Position numbers and translations under genes: made by a program. Shown piece by piece: positions 10,283 to 22,289 of a stretch of DNA of 64,000 nucleotides. The stretch is from Onchidella celtica (Eukaryota; Mollusca; Gastropoda; Systellommatophora; Onchidiidae), in NCBI GenBank assembly GCA_963931925.1, contig OZ007567.1, positions 84,084,677 through 84,148,676 of the forward strand. The letters are read 5' to 3'. The first letter of the stretch is position 1; every line of letters begins with the position of its first letter. Below the pieces are notes generated by a model. The model was not told the DNA's origin and ran no database searches. It saw nothing but the letters and a program-made list of their open reading frames with translations.

Positions 10283-13200
10283 GTAAGAGCACAGTATCAG
10301 GCACACTGAACAGGGGAAAATAATAGGTAAACGTGCAGTTTAGCCTTCTAAATAGTGTTGGGCATTTTGATTGCTTAGTATAGATTACTTCGATTACTAA
10401 ATGCACCCCTACGCCTTTATTAAAATATCATAAGAAATTGATACTAAGTTACGAACATGCCCATCACAATTAGGGAAGCTAAACTGCACTGTTACCAAAC
10501 AATAAAAATAGGGAAATTTTCTTTTCGGAAACAGACTGTGTAATTCATGCAAGTTTCACTAAAACAGCCGTTTTTCTTGTAGGAGGTGGAACAGACCCAG
10601 GGCTGGTATAGGCGCTAGAATGATAGCTCGCCGCCCAAAAACTTTTGCTTCGCACTGACACAATAGGCACTGGCCACACCGCGCCTACATCAGCTTTGGT
10701 CTGTTACATCCCTATCCAGTCCTGCAAACCACATTGTGTTTTCTCTTAATGGTCTTTACCAAAATTTAACAACCTAGATCAAGGCGTCAAAATATTATCG
10801 AAATCGCACGAAAATACTCTTTGTTTAAAGTAAACATGACATGTAATAATTGTAATCTTAAGTATCGTACAGGATAATATTTTACACCTGTCCTACTATC
10901 TTCCACCAACTCCTAACAATACCCAGTAAGTCTTTGCTCGTGAGTTTGATACAGAAGGATGCAAAACGTTGTTGGATTGTGAAACTGTTACGACGATGTT
11001 AATTTAAGGTGTTATATTATTGTGCGGATGTTCACCGGGGATTCCAGCCATCACCCACTGACACAGTGGTTCATAACTTTGTAAAAAAATAAATTGTTAG
11101 ACCATACATTCAAATCTCTTGACTTTATTTTTGCCACAACCGCAATTCACCCTGATGGGTCAATCACATGTGTATGTGGGTGTGGATGTGAATGCATGCA
11201 CGTACGTGTGTGTATGTGGGGGTGTGTGTGGGTTTGTGTGTGTGTGAGAGAGAGAGAGAGAGACAGAGAGTCTGCATAACTGAAACAATAACACTCAAAG
11301 TATTTTTGGACCAGACTTCATACATTTAAATTGGTCTCTTCGGGGACAACATTATTTTTGGGCCTACGTTCATCCATTGTTTATACCTCTTCAATGTACT
11401 TTGGCACCAATGTATCTCAAAATCTGAAAAGAACAGACGATAGTGCTAAACCAAAATGGCCACGACCTGAGTCAACTTTTTACACAACTATTAATTGGTC
11501 AAAGAATGGCGTGTGTTGTCTGTACAATACGGCTAATGCATACCCTTTTTCTTTAAAATTTATCTAACAGGTCGAGCACAGAGCATTGCTTTGGATAAAT
11601 CTGTGCGTCCACACTTCTTTCTCTCTCTCTCTCTCTCTCTCTCTGAGAATGTCTCCCCGCCAATCGAAAACAAGCATGCGATCCCCTATCTAGAAAGTTC
11701 CCATATAATGATCTTATTAGTAATGTCCGTCTTTAAGATGTAATGATATATAATATATATGAGATTTAAACAAGAACGAAGGGGTGGATGACTGGGAAGG
11801 TGGGGGGGGGGTGAATGGCAGGGAACTTTCATATCTCTCCTCGGGACCCCGTTCTCCATTGCAGTGGCTCATTAACGAATCATTCAGCATGATTCAACAA
11901 ATGCACATTTCATCAGGCGCCAGAAACAAAATTAGATGTTCAGTTTCCAATAGTGGGGAAACTTCAGAGGCCAGAAACACCCAGTTCATTTGAGCTCGGC
12001 CTCGATCAATTTACTCTGCTGTGCAATGAGATGGCGCAAACATTATGAAAGTGTAAAATACCAGATATCCAGCTCAGGTTTGGCGCTGTCTTTGATCTGA
12101 TAATGAAGGGGAAAACAAGCATGATCACAAACAGGTTCAAATCGTTGCCAAAGATGGCGTGACTTTGAAGAGACAAGAACGATAAATTTGCGATATTTTC
12201 GTATGCGACATTTTGCCGATTTTGAGGTTTTGTCATGAAAGTGGAACTCCTAATTTTCATTATGTATACTAGTAACTGCCCCATTCTTCGAATGGTAAAA
12301 AAACAAAGCTCACCACTCCAGACCGAAAGGAATCAACACAAAGACATTGATGTCGAGACACTTTGGGTCATCCACATAAAACCGGCGATCAATTGATAAA
12401 TAGGATAGTATTACAGTAGTACACAGTGCACAGTAGTGCGCACCGAGCATTTTTCATGGGCTCATGTGTTCGTAAAAAATGATCTAAATATTTACGCACA
12501 GTTTTCTTGGTATGAATGAATGGCACTCACCTCATCTGTATAACACTATACTCGGTATCACCAGAGAGTATAGATATAATAGAGAGGGTTCATTATATTG
12601 GTCGATTTGCACTGCGAGACACGGGAGGCTCTGCGAAACCACTGTTAGCATGGAGCGGAAAGTAGGTCACTGCGGTAAACAATATTCGTTTGTGCATTTC
12701 CACGGGGCGTAGGAGCTTACAAACGGTTGTAAATAGTTTCAATCAGCCCAAAAATATGAACAAACCACAGTAAACAGATATGCACATTATCTCTGGTGAA
12801 GACAGTCTCTTTCAATTCTTCAATTTCTTGTTTACCGCAGCGACCTAGTTTCGCGATTTGGCGGAAGTGAACCCTCTCTATACATCTATACTCTCTGGTA
12901 TCACTATCAAAGTTTCCTTGGCGTGGCTGGATCGTGAACTCTAGTTTACATTTCCGGTAAGAGGCGGAAATGACGGAATTGACGGAAGTACATTATCACG
13001 TCGTATTCGCAATCGTGAATTGATAACTGATAATTATAACTGAATTTCTGGAAAAAGTAAAGAGTTTCGGGAAAAAAATGAGCACGACACGTACAGGCTT
13101 TATACATTTTATATACATGTGCCAAGTTTCATTTCTCTACGTTGCGTAGTAAAAAAGCCTTTGCGGGAACAAAGTTGGGCCCAAGCTCCATTATTATATG

Positions 13201-14557
13201 ATGAAGCGTCATTCCATTCGGATAAAAAATGTTCGATATGTGTTTGTGACGTAATCTTTTATGCCTTTTAGCCCTTTTGCCGACCAAACTTCAAAAATGC
13301 ATAAACAACAATATGGCAAATACCTGATGATATATTATAGTGGTAGAGGAAAGATTGTCTCAAATGGCGGATGTGGGGAACTGAGATAAACTGCCACTAG
13401 TAATCTATTGCCTTTGTTCAAATGGTAGCAAATGAATACGGCAGAAAGAATAATGTCTTGGCTAGATAATATTTTATTGCCTTGTTCACACGAAAATTTA
13501 AAACTCTGACACCCGGTGCTCTGCATTTGAAAGGTATCACCAGTTGTTCTATGTGCTAATTTGAAACATTTCTCATAAATGATCTTTCCATTTTTGCAGT
13601 TATTTGAAGATTTTAAAAGCAGTTTTCAGTGATGTTACCGCAGAAGGGCTGATGCACTGGGCACCGATTTTAAAATTATTTTTTTTTGCTTCTTGTTTCT
13701 TGCTTGGAACGTGAGTGGTGGGGGGGGGGGTTTAATTTAAAAAGTGGTTACAGCTACAATGAAAATATATTGGCAATGATATACGTTGTTGTTGTTGTTG
13801 TTGTTGCATGTAAATGTGTTTTGTTTTCGTGGTTTTTTCCTCCAGTTACTGTTAAAAAAAAATCAGCGTTACAGTTTCACCGCCGATGCCAATAAGAATT
13901 CGGCCAGAATTTTAAAAAATACAATTTTTAAAGGGTATCATTTTGTTATTCACACTGGGCGCCTTAAACCACGGTTACGTCCCTACTAGCTTTGCATGTT
14001 TCAAATGTATTGGATAAAGCAAATTTTAATTTATGTGTGGACGATGTAGGGTCAACACAAGGTGATTATGTGCGAGTTATTTAAAATAATTTCAGTTGGA
14101 CTTGGCAAGTTTTATTTGTGTTGGTTACCAGAAAGAGCCCATCAGGAATGATAGCTGTCGGTTTAACTTTCATACAGATTAGACATATAATACCTTTACT
14201 CCAGAAAGCCCTTCACCTGTCTAAAGTGGTTCGGGGGTGGGCGGAGAGATACATTATCTCAACGAAGAGAAGTCTGGAGTGACAGGTAAACCAGGAGTAG
14301 TCATTACCCTGTTGCTGTAGTGTCAGGAAGAGAATCGTCGTGCCTTGCTGAGGGTTTTTTAGTTGTAAGTGACAATAACGCGGACTTGGTATCCGGATGT
14401 TGCACAGATCTGCAGACCCTCCCAAAGTATACGTTTTGTGAGAAAGGCGCGTTTATCAGGACTAAATTGGGTCATAGCAAGGCGCGAGACATCCGACTTA
14501 AGACCCATTCTTAGCCATTTCGAGTATTATATGATATCAATTGTTTCTTTGAATTAG
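10283..14557 (+). other. GT31 gene intron (4,275 bp)
   Basis: Bounded by GTAAGA and ATTAG. Besides the MITE at 12,561-12,898 it contains GT/GA dinucleotide tracts (11,204-11,270), a CT tract (11,617-11,644) and a TTG tract (13,784-13,807). No host exon is required by the protein and none was recognised. Confidence 0.6.
12561..12898. mobile_element. 338-bp MITE with about 31-bp inverted ends
   Basis: The left end CCAGAGAGTATAGATATAAT continues AGAGAGGGTTCA. The right end is its near-perfect reverse complement, with a 1-bp length difference and one substitution. The inverted symmetry continues inside (TAGGTCACTGCGGTAAAC versus its complement near 12,840). Both sides are flanked by TATCA (12,556-12,560 and 12,899-12,903), a plausible 5-bp target duplication. 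No transposase is encoded. Confidence 0.75.
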
Positions 14558-14686
14558 GTTCTTCCGGTTGGAAGATGTGTTTACGTACGGCCTAGTGCGA
14601 GAGAAAATGGTGGATGTTCAGCTCGTGCACCTTGACGTCATCACCTACGAGTGGCGTGCCTACAGGGACTGTGTCCATGACTACAA
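14558..14686 (+). CDS. GT31 beta-1,3-galactosyltransferase-like, (E)DV catalytic-acid exon
   Basis: Encodes FFRLEDVFTYGLVREKMVD and then VQLVHLDVITYEWRAYRDCV. The LEDV(Y/F)xxG block supplies the acidic residue proposed as catalytic base in the family. The acceptor is TTGTTTCTTTGAATTAG. The donor ACAA|GTTGGT is weaker than the others but is the only one that keeps the frame into the last exon. The preceding intron is 4.3 kb and carries a MITE; the following one is 5.8 kb and carries a full-length LINE. Confidence 0.9.
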
Positions 14687-14744
14687 GTTGGTTTGCTCAA
14701 CCCTAGTTCTCTTATTGACTTTTAACGGTTCTGTCAATATTATA

Positions 14745-15200
14745 ATTACTAGCCGACCTGGGCAAGAATAATCTTGCCAATTCTTTGTAAGCTTAGGAAG
14801 CCCAACCGTATATCTAGATGTAGACGATATTAAAAACGCCATTTGGAATTGGGTGCAATGACTAATAGAACTTACTGCTACACCACAATTTCTCATAGAA
14901 ATACACAGTACACATGTAATACCGTTGATTTTCGACGATTTGTGTTTATAAAGAATGGTCAAGAACGAAATTTCCGGTCATACGTTTTGATTCTACTTAA
15001 CGAAAATGCGTCTCTGTTTTTGCGGCCAAAAAAAATAAAATAATTGTAAACAAATAATATTAACGACTGTTTTTAGTCCGAAATTAATGTGTCCGTGTAA
15101 CCCATCATCAAAAAGTGAGACGCTACACAAAATTTCGTAATTTTTGGGTGGCGTAGTCGCGGAGTTTTGGGTGAGTAAATGTTCACTCTCTAGCTGCATT
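14745..15200 (+). mobile_element. Copy of the ACTAGCCGACC repeat family
   Basis: Begins TTACTAGCCGACCTGGGC, runs through CCGTATATCTAGATGTAG and GACTAATAGAACTTACTG (shared with 42,650-42,905), then enters the block shared with 3,930-4,110 in antisense. No open frame is conserved between copies. It is probably a SINE or a non-autonomous element; the right end is not sharply defined. Confidence 0.55.
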
Positions 15201-15903
15201 AGAAGATAGAAAACCTCTTCTTATTGAATAGACCAGAAAACTACTGAACGGACCTTTCTGAAGTTTGGCTAGAAGAAGTGAATGTACTTGCCGTTGTTCA
15301 TAGTTATAAAAGATTAGGAGCATAGTGTTAGGCGCCCCTTCCCTCGCTGACAAACTTTGAAAACCAAGATAAAGTACAAAAAAAGATGTTTTACATTTAA
15401 CATGATTCTACTTGAAAGTAATTTTCGCTCTATTAAAGTTATTCCTTTATTTTCACTTTCAGCAGTCTATCAAGTCAATTGACGATACTTATCTCATGAA
15501 CAGCGGGAATGTGGTCTAAAAAAAAAAAAATAATAATAAATAAGTAATTGGGGAGAGGAGATTGGCAACGTGGTTAAAGAACAGTTGATGACATAAATTA
15601 CATGTATATCTTCAAGTCTAGTTTGGGGGAATTTTTTCCTTTTTTTTTCTTTCTAAGGTGAAGAATAATTTGCCAGTCAGAAATAGGCGAAAAAGAAAAA
15701 AGTACATATCACATAATGAATTGTTTTCGTCCAGAGGATTATAGTAGAACTAAAGCTTTTTTTTTATGTGTCAGCTGTCTAAGGTGCAATTTGTTTGAGG
15801 TAGACAATTGGTGGTAAATGATTTTTCGCAAAATAATACCTAAGGGTCGGGGCGGGGGGGGGGGGCACTGAAGTGTATATTTAATATATTCAATGAATCC
15901 AAG

Positions 15904-16825
15904 GAGGTCAGGTCAGAAAAATCTGCTACTGGTAACATGTAATCCAGTACAACCTGTTTCATGAACTGGTACGCTAGCATGGTATCAGTGGGCGTGCACC
16001 TGTCGGTGCAAACGGCCAGGGCGGAGGAGGTTTCATCTAACCCAACGGCCACATGCTAGGGCACAATGTGACCCTCAGTATTTGAGTCCTTCACATTGGC
16101 CCCCGGTAGCGGTGTGGTCATAGGCTTGTTTGCCTAAATCACAGACGAAGAATTGAGCAAACTTCCCGGACGCAGCTTCGAAGCTGGCGGCAGCAGGCCA
16201 GTGGTTGATTGATAGGGCAGATGGCAATATACCGTCACTCTGGCCTGGATATCGTGACACAGAGCATCCACCAGTATTGGTGTTCTTTGGTTTGGGTCTT
16301 TCACCCTAGTCAGTTGGGACTGCGAGGCTGTGGAGTAGCCTACAGGCAGCCGGTCAGGCAATATGACTGTCCCTCTGGCATCCTCCTGCACCTGGATACA
16401 TTTCCAGTCGTCTTGACCCTGTCTTGCCACTTGGATAAGTTGTGTCCAGGCGAGAGAGTGAGTCTGATGTTTGCGCAGCTCTTTCTCACTAAAAACAAAT
16501 TCTTTGCGCCAGTCTTAACACTCACCTCGTCTTCTTTCATCTTTGTCTCGTCTTCTTTCCTCTCAAAATTCCAACGGCGATGGGCGAGTGCGGTGGCAGC
16601 AGGTTTGGATAGACTGGAAGCTGTTAGCACAGACCTACACGTTGGTGGCTGTGGGCTATGGTCGCTTCATCGTCGATTGAAGTGGAGGCGTGGGGAGGCA
16701 GCACCCACAGTAGCTGAGCAGCCTTATTTAAGGATAGCACTGCTCACCTCAACTGAGGAAGGGGCTAGAAAAGGTGCCCTAACGAAAGCCCACTTCACAT
16801 CACCCTGACTGGTATACCGCGACCA
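15904..16825 (+). other. LINE 5' UTR
   Basis: GC-richer than the flanking intron. It contains a 199-codon open frame (16,209-16,808) that ends 18 nt before the main ATG. That frame has no recognised ORF1 feature (no gag knuckle, no RRM) and overlaps open frames on the other strand, so I treat the region as untranslated leader and internal promoter. Confidence 0.55.
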
Positions 16826-19800
16826 GTGGGGATCCCTTTTTGCGGTCGAAACAAAAAGAAATTCAGCTTACTCAGGCTAGGAGCCTGGAATATACGCACA
16901 CTACAGGACAACTCAAACAACCCGGAAAGAAGCACTGCACTTATTGCCATTGAGCTCAGCAGGTACAACCTGGACATAGTGGCACTCAGTGAAACCAGAC
17001 TCCCTGATAGTGGCCAACTCAAAGAGCTCAGTGGTGGATACACCTTCTTCTGGAAAGGCAAGGGTGCAGTCGAACCGAGACAGCATGGTGTTGGGTTTGC
17101 AATTAAAAATGACCTTGTCAGAAACTTGCAGTCCATGCCAATTGAAATAAATGACAGGCTAATGACACTCAGGATCCCAGTTGGGAAAAGCCAGTCAGCC
17201 ACCCTCATTAGCGCATATGCGCCCACCATGACAAACCCAGATGAAGCCAAAGACAAGTTCTATTCTGATCTAGAATCTGTCATATGCTCTGTCCCGGCAG
17301 CTGATAAGCTGATTCTCTTGGGGGACTTCAATGCTAGGGTTGGCTCAGAAATCTCAGCGTGGCCAAATGTTTTGGGCCCTCATGGAGTTGGTTCATGCAA
17401 TAACAATGGGTTGCGCTTACTTACTTTGTGCGCTGAATTTGGCCTGTTCATTACCAACACAAATTTTAGTCTCCCCGTGAGAAACAGAACGTCATGGATG
17501 CATCCCACCTCAAAGCATTGGCATCTCATAGACTATGTCATTGTGAGGAAGACTGACAGAAAGGATGTCCTTGTAACAAAGGCGATGTGTGGTGCCGAGT
17601 GTGGAACTGACCACAGACCCATTGTTTGCAAGCTCAGACTAACATTGAGGCGCAATAGACGCCCTCAAGGGAAAGCGCCACCTAAACGCCTAAATGTTTC
17701 AAAACTCTGCTCAGCTGAGAAACAGAGCGAGCTCTCATCAGAACTCTCCTCAAAATTGGATTGCGTGACTTTTGACCCTGAGAACATTGAACTGAGCTGG
17801 ACTGACCTAAATACGACTGTACACTCTTGCGCCAGCAGCACAGTTGGTTTTCCTGTCCGCAAGCACCAGGACTGGTTCAATGATAATGATAATGAAATCA
17901 AAGTGCTCATCAAAGAAAAAAATAGTCTCATCCAAGCTCACTGCAGTGACCCCTCTTCCACAGCAAAAGCTGATGCACTGCGTGCATGTAAGGGTGTACT
18001 CCAGAAGAAGCTGAGGAAAATGAAAAATGACTGGCTTGAAGAGCGAGTAAGAGAAACTCAGAAATATGCCGACACAAACAACACTAGAAAGTTCTTTGAG
18101 AGCCTCCGAGCTGTGTTTGGACCATCCCGCTCTGGCACTACGCCACTTCTTGCGTCAGATGGTTCAACACGCATTGTTGAATTGAATGCCATAATTCAGC
18201 GTTGGGCAGAACATTTCGGAGGTGTGCTAAATCGGCCATCAAATATAAATACTGAGTCCACTGACCGCCTCCCTCAGACTCCTATTAATGCAGCTCTTGC
18301 CAAGCCATTCACAGCAAATGAGACCCGAACTGCCACAAATCAGATGTCCTTTAACAAATCACCAGGCGTGGATTCAATTCCTGCTGAGGTGTATGCCTTC
18401 GGTGGAGAAAAGCTTATTGAAAGGTTGACCGAGTTGTTCAATCATATGTTGAAAGCAGGGAAGCTGCCACAGGACTTCAAAGATGCTTCAATCATCCATC
18501 TGTACAAAAACAAAGGGGACAGCCAAGTCTGTGACAACCATCGGGGAATCTCTCTACTTTCAATTGCTGGCAAAATATTGGCAAGAATGCTTCTGAATCG
18601 CCTTCTTGATCACCTCTCGTCAAATGACTTGCTTCCCGAGAGCCAATGTGGCTTTCGTAAAGAGAGGGGAACGGCGGATATGATTTTTGCTGCCAGACAG
18701 ATTCAGGAAAAATGCATGGAACAAAATAAAGCGCTGTATATCACATTTGTTGACCTCACAAAAGCATTTGACACAGTGTGTCGTGAAGGCCTGTGGAAAA
18801 TCTTGGCGAAGTTTGGGTGTCCACCCGAATTCATCACAATAGTGCGCCAGTTTCATGATGGCATGCAAGCTGCAGTCAAAAGCAACGGCAGTGTTTCACA
18901 GCCCTTTGCTGTCACAAATGGGGTAAAACAGGGTTGTGTCTTAGCCCCAACTCTGTTCAGCATCATGTTCTCTGCAATGCTACAAGAAGCCTTTAGCTCT
19001 CCTCCTCAAGGGGTAAGCATCAAGTACCGAACTGATGGCAGTCTATTCAACCTCAGGAGACTTCAGGCAAAAACCAAAACCAAAAGTACTCAAGTCTGTG
19101 ACCTACTATTTGCTGATGATTGAGCACTTCTGGCACACGATGAGGATAGCAAGCAAAACTGTGTTGATAAGTTCTCTAGTGCCTGTGACAACTTTGGCCT
19201 CACAATAAGCACAAAGAAGACGGAAGTGCTCCATCAGCCTACTCCAGACGACAAGTATCCTGTGACCCCAAATATCAAAGTCCATGACAGTCTTCTGAAG
19301 GTGTCGGAGAACTTCACCTATCTTGGCAGTACACTGTCTTCCGCGGCTCATGTTGATACTGAAATTCTCTCAAGAATCAGCAAAGCCAGCTCTGCATTTG
19401 GCAGGCTTCGAAAGAGAGTGTGGGATGTTGCCGGCATTCGCACAGACACTAAGCTGAAAGTGTACAATGCTGTGGTCCTTCCCACCCTACTCTATGGGGC
19501 TGAAACCTGGACAGTGTACCAATCGCATGCCAGAAAGCTAAATCACTTTCATCTGGCCTGCCTTAGAAAGATCCTAAGGATCAAATGGCAGGATAAAATT
19601 CCAGACACTGAGGTCCTCAATCGTGCCAAGGAATTGAGCATCTTCTGCCACCTGAAAAAAATTCAGCTACGTTGGGCAGGACATGTTGTCAGAATGCCCG
19701 ACTCCAGATTCCCTAAGCAAATCTTCTTCTCTGAGCTCTCCAATGGAACGAGGAATGTTGGGGCCCCAAAGAGACGTTACAAAGACACTCTCAAGCAATC

Positions 19801-20053
19801 ACTGAAGGCCTTTGCCATTGATGTGAGTGAGTGGGAAAAGCTGTCGCTTGATCGTGCAAATTGGAGGGCGGCCCTTACCAGAGGCAGCAAAGCATGGGAA
19901 GCTGACAGAGTCCAGCAGGCTATCAAAAAAAGAGAACGGCGCAAGAAGAGGCCCAGTGGTACTGAACCAACGGAGCACTCTTGTCATTTATGCGGAAGGG
20001 TCTGCAGGGCAAAAATAGGACTTATCAGTCACATGAGAAGCCATAAGTCATGA
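16826..20053 (+). pseudogene. LINE endonuclease-reverse transcriptase, one in-frame TGA
   Basis: A single frame of 1,075 codons interrupted once, by TGA at 19,121-19,123 (codon 766). The endonuclease comes first: N22 (GAWNIRTL), E56 (SETRLPD), D167 and N169 (LLGDFNARVG), D262-H263 (TDHRPIV). The RT follows: NHRGISLLSIAGKI, CGFRKERGTADMI, FVDLTKAFDTV (D643) and the catalytic FADD at 762-765, with the stop as the very next codon. The frame then continues 310 codons through LLYGAETWT, a WAGHVVRMPDSR thumb-like segment and a C-terminal C2H2 finger (C1053, C1056, H1069, H1073). Translation would end inside the RT core, so this copy should not move itself. The lack of any other lesion suggests a young insertion. 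Confidence 0.93.
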
Positions 20054-20487
20054 AAGAACAGTCTTTCCATTCTGTCCTCTGTGTCCTTTAGTTCTCTTTA
20101 TTGTCCATGTGTTGAAATTCTCAACAATTTCTGTTCTTTATTCCTCTGGTGTTGTTAAGGTCATCATCATACCTGATGGACGAACTATTATTAATGAATC
20201 CAAGCCCCGCAGTCTAAGCCGAGGCACAGGATACCGGGATGAACCAATCTTGCTATGTTCGTAAACGATAGGTATTTTTGGTTCGACATATAGGGATGAC
20301 GTGGGTATTGTAGCCTTGTTGACGTCGTTGACGAGCGCTCAATGAAACTGGCCGAATTAGGCGAGTTGATTCATTTTGGTATCCTGAGTCTTGGATCTTC
20401 GCTGTTTCTAAATTAATAGTCCAGATTTATTTTAATTGTTATTTTGTCATTGCAGTTTGTTTATTTGTTGTTGTTGTTTTTTATCAG

Positions 20488-20608
20488 ATATCGCTGCAAA
20501 TACATGGCCGTGGAAGCGCCTCCACTTGAACTGTTGACCTGCTATGATCAGGTTATGGAAGAAAGGAGAAAGCTGGGTCTACCTGGAGGCTCGGTGGAAA
20601 ATCTGTGA
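20488..20608 (+). CDS. GT31 beta-1,3-galactosyltransferase-like, last coding exon
   Basis: Encodes YRCKYMAVEAPPLELLTCYD, QVMEERRKLGLPGGSVENL and a TGA stop at 20606-20608. A Cys-containing segment followed by a short helix is a normal GT31 C-terminus. The acceptor is TTTTTTATCAG. The seven exons found give about 327 residues without the missing N-terminus, so the whole enzyme would be near the usual 340-420. All seven join with consistent phases, so the gene looks intact from the stem onward. Confidence 0.85.
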
Positions 20609-20659
20609 CGGCGGACAGAGAGAGAGAGAAGCACGCACGCACCAGCACGCGTGCACATT

Positions 20660-20698
<39 letters not shown>

Positions 20699-21290
20699 CG
20701 CCCACACACATATACCATTTAAAGAAAGTTGAAGTTGAAGGATGGCTAAATTAATTTTGGAGGAGGGAAAGGGAACGAGTTCTCAAACCTTGCACTAGAA
20801 CCGAGTAAATTTCCAGTTTTAAAAACTGAGTTAAATGCAGTTTTATGTGTCCGGCTCTGAACAGCGAAAATCAGGGATGAAGACTGGAATTTCACCAAAC
20901 CGTTTACCCTAGAGTTACTCGATTCTGTTACTAGATGTCAGAGGTAAGGAAGAGCTAGAACGGCTGTGTGCAGAAAGGTGAATGTAGAAAAATAGTGAGG
21001 AAAAGAAATCGAGCGTTTATATTTGATCAGACTGGTAACTGAGAACTTCAATGTTTGAGGGGGGGGGGGGGTGGTTGTTCTTGTTTTAAATTTCGTAGAG
21101 ACTTTCTATTTTGTTTTGTTTTCATTTGCACATAACAGTATCTAAAGAATTTTGATATTCGAGAATTGTTCCCAAATTGTACCGAGGCTCTCTCAGATCC
21201 TGCTGGAAAACTTTTGGATAACGAATTTACACACTGATGTCTATGAATAAAATCTCTTTCTTCAAATAAAGCTGGGTTTCAAAACCATCG
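20609..21290 (+). other. Probable 3' UTR of the GT31 gene, with polyadenylation signals
   Basis: Follows the stop codon without a splice signal that I would trust. AATAAA occurs at 21246-21251 and 21265-21270, so cleavage is likely soon after. It contains a (CA)n tract and a G-run. The end point is an estimate. Confidence 0.5.
20662..20696. repeat. (CA)n microsatellite
   Basis: About 17 CA units in the probable 3' UTR of the GT31 gene, just after a GCACGCACGCACC stretch. Confidence 0.9.
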
Positions 21291-22260
21291 ATCTTGTTCT
21301 CGGTCTTTGTTTGCACAGCTTACAGCTTTTACCCGTGATCGCCTGACCGGTCACTTTCTGGGGTCCAATTTCTGTTCATGGCCAGAATTAAATTCCACCC
21401 ACGCCTCTGGCAAGGACATCATGGAGTCATTACTGGACAAACATTTAGGTTCTGTGGACCGCACTGGTGGGTTCCTGTGTGTTGGGAGGGGAGGCGGCTG
21501 TTATTTCTACATAATTATATCAAAAATTAAGTCCAAATGCGCTATTGTGGACTCCGCCTGAAAATGCACCTTTAGTGACACCGAGCTATATTTTGTCATA
21601 TTGGCCTATACCAACAATGTTTTTATATCTTCATTCACCAACAGCTCAGACTATATCTATGACAAAAACTCGTGTTGATATACAGTGATAAACAGAAAAT
21701 TAACCGGTTGCCTTAAAATTTTACTAAGTACTTTTGACTTTTAAGTCGACAAATACAGTAGGAAGAGTCATTGCGAACATATGATTTATCGCTGCTCAGA
21801 GAAGTTTCTCTCAGAATCTAACTATTTAGTTATAGAAAAACACGAAATACTAATTACTAGATACTATGTGATTATGTGCACTCTTTCAATAGTATATAAA
21901 ATGCCATTTTCAACTTGGTGTTAACTGGAGTGTTATAATTTTCATGACTTCCATGTATACAGTCAAATCCACATTATAGACAACTTGACCTGGAACTCCC
22001 TACCACATTTTACCCCGACACCACTGAAAACTGAACATTCTAAGGTAATAGATTCCTTTTCTTCATGTGTCAAGACAGTTACATTTTGACAACTGTAGTT
22101 TCATCCTCTCAATTATCTTAGTATCTCAGTCATTGTTCATAACCCGCGACTTTATACAATTCCACTCTGTGAAGTTGGTTGGCGCTGTGAAGTCCTAGCG
22201 TGCGTGGGACTTAAGTTAAAAAATGTAGTTCTTTTATTTATGAACTTTAGAAAATTGTAT
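21291..22260. other. Intergenic DNA, no clear feature
   Basis: An open frame from about 21,307 to 21,480 begins after a TTTGCACAG acceptor-like site and reads RDRLTGHFLGSNFC then ASGKDIMESLLDKHL, which looks less random than its surroundings, but I cannot place it in a family. The rest is AT-rich without recognised elements. Confidence 0.4.
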
Positions 22261-22289
22261 AACCTACTACTCAAAAAGGCAGACATAAC

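Larger units (their letters stand above)
15904..20192 (+). mobile_element. Full-length RTE/Ingi-like LINE with 12-bp target duplication
   Basis: A 4,289-bp non-LTR retrotransposon in the sense orientation of the host intron. AATGAATCCAAG lies immediately outside both ends (15,892-15,903 and 20,193-20,204), so both ends are defined and the copy looks full length. It has a 922-bp GC-rich 5' UTR, one long frame (16,826-20,053) and a 139-bp 3' UTR ending GACGAACTATTATT with no long poly-A. It encodes an apurinic-type endonuclease followed by reverse transcriptase, which places it among the EN-carrying LINE clades. The clade (RTE, Nimb/Ingi or similar) needs a tree. Confidence 0.92.
14687..20487 (+). 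other. GT31 gene intron (5,801 bp)
   Basis: Bounded by GTTGGT and TCAG. Three quarters of it is the LINE at 15,904-20,192; its left part contains a copy of the ACTAGCCGACC repeat. Removing the LINE leaves about 1.5 kb, in line with the gene's other introns. Confidence 0.6.

Noticed and set aside
16209..16808. 199-codon frame in front of the LINE polyprotein, as a possible ORF1
   Set aside because: No gag-like, RRM, coiled-coil or zinc-knuckle feature, and open frames overlap it on the minus strand. Kept as 5' UTR.
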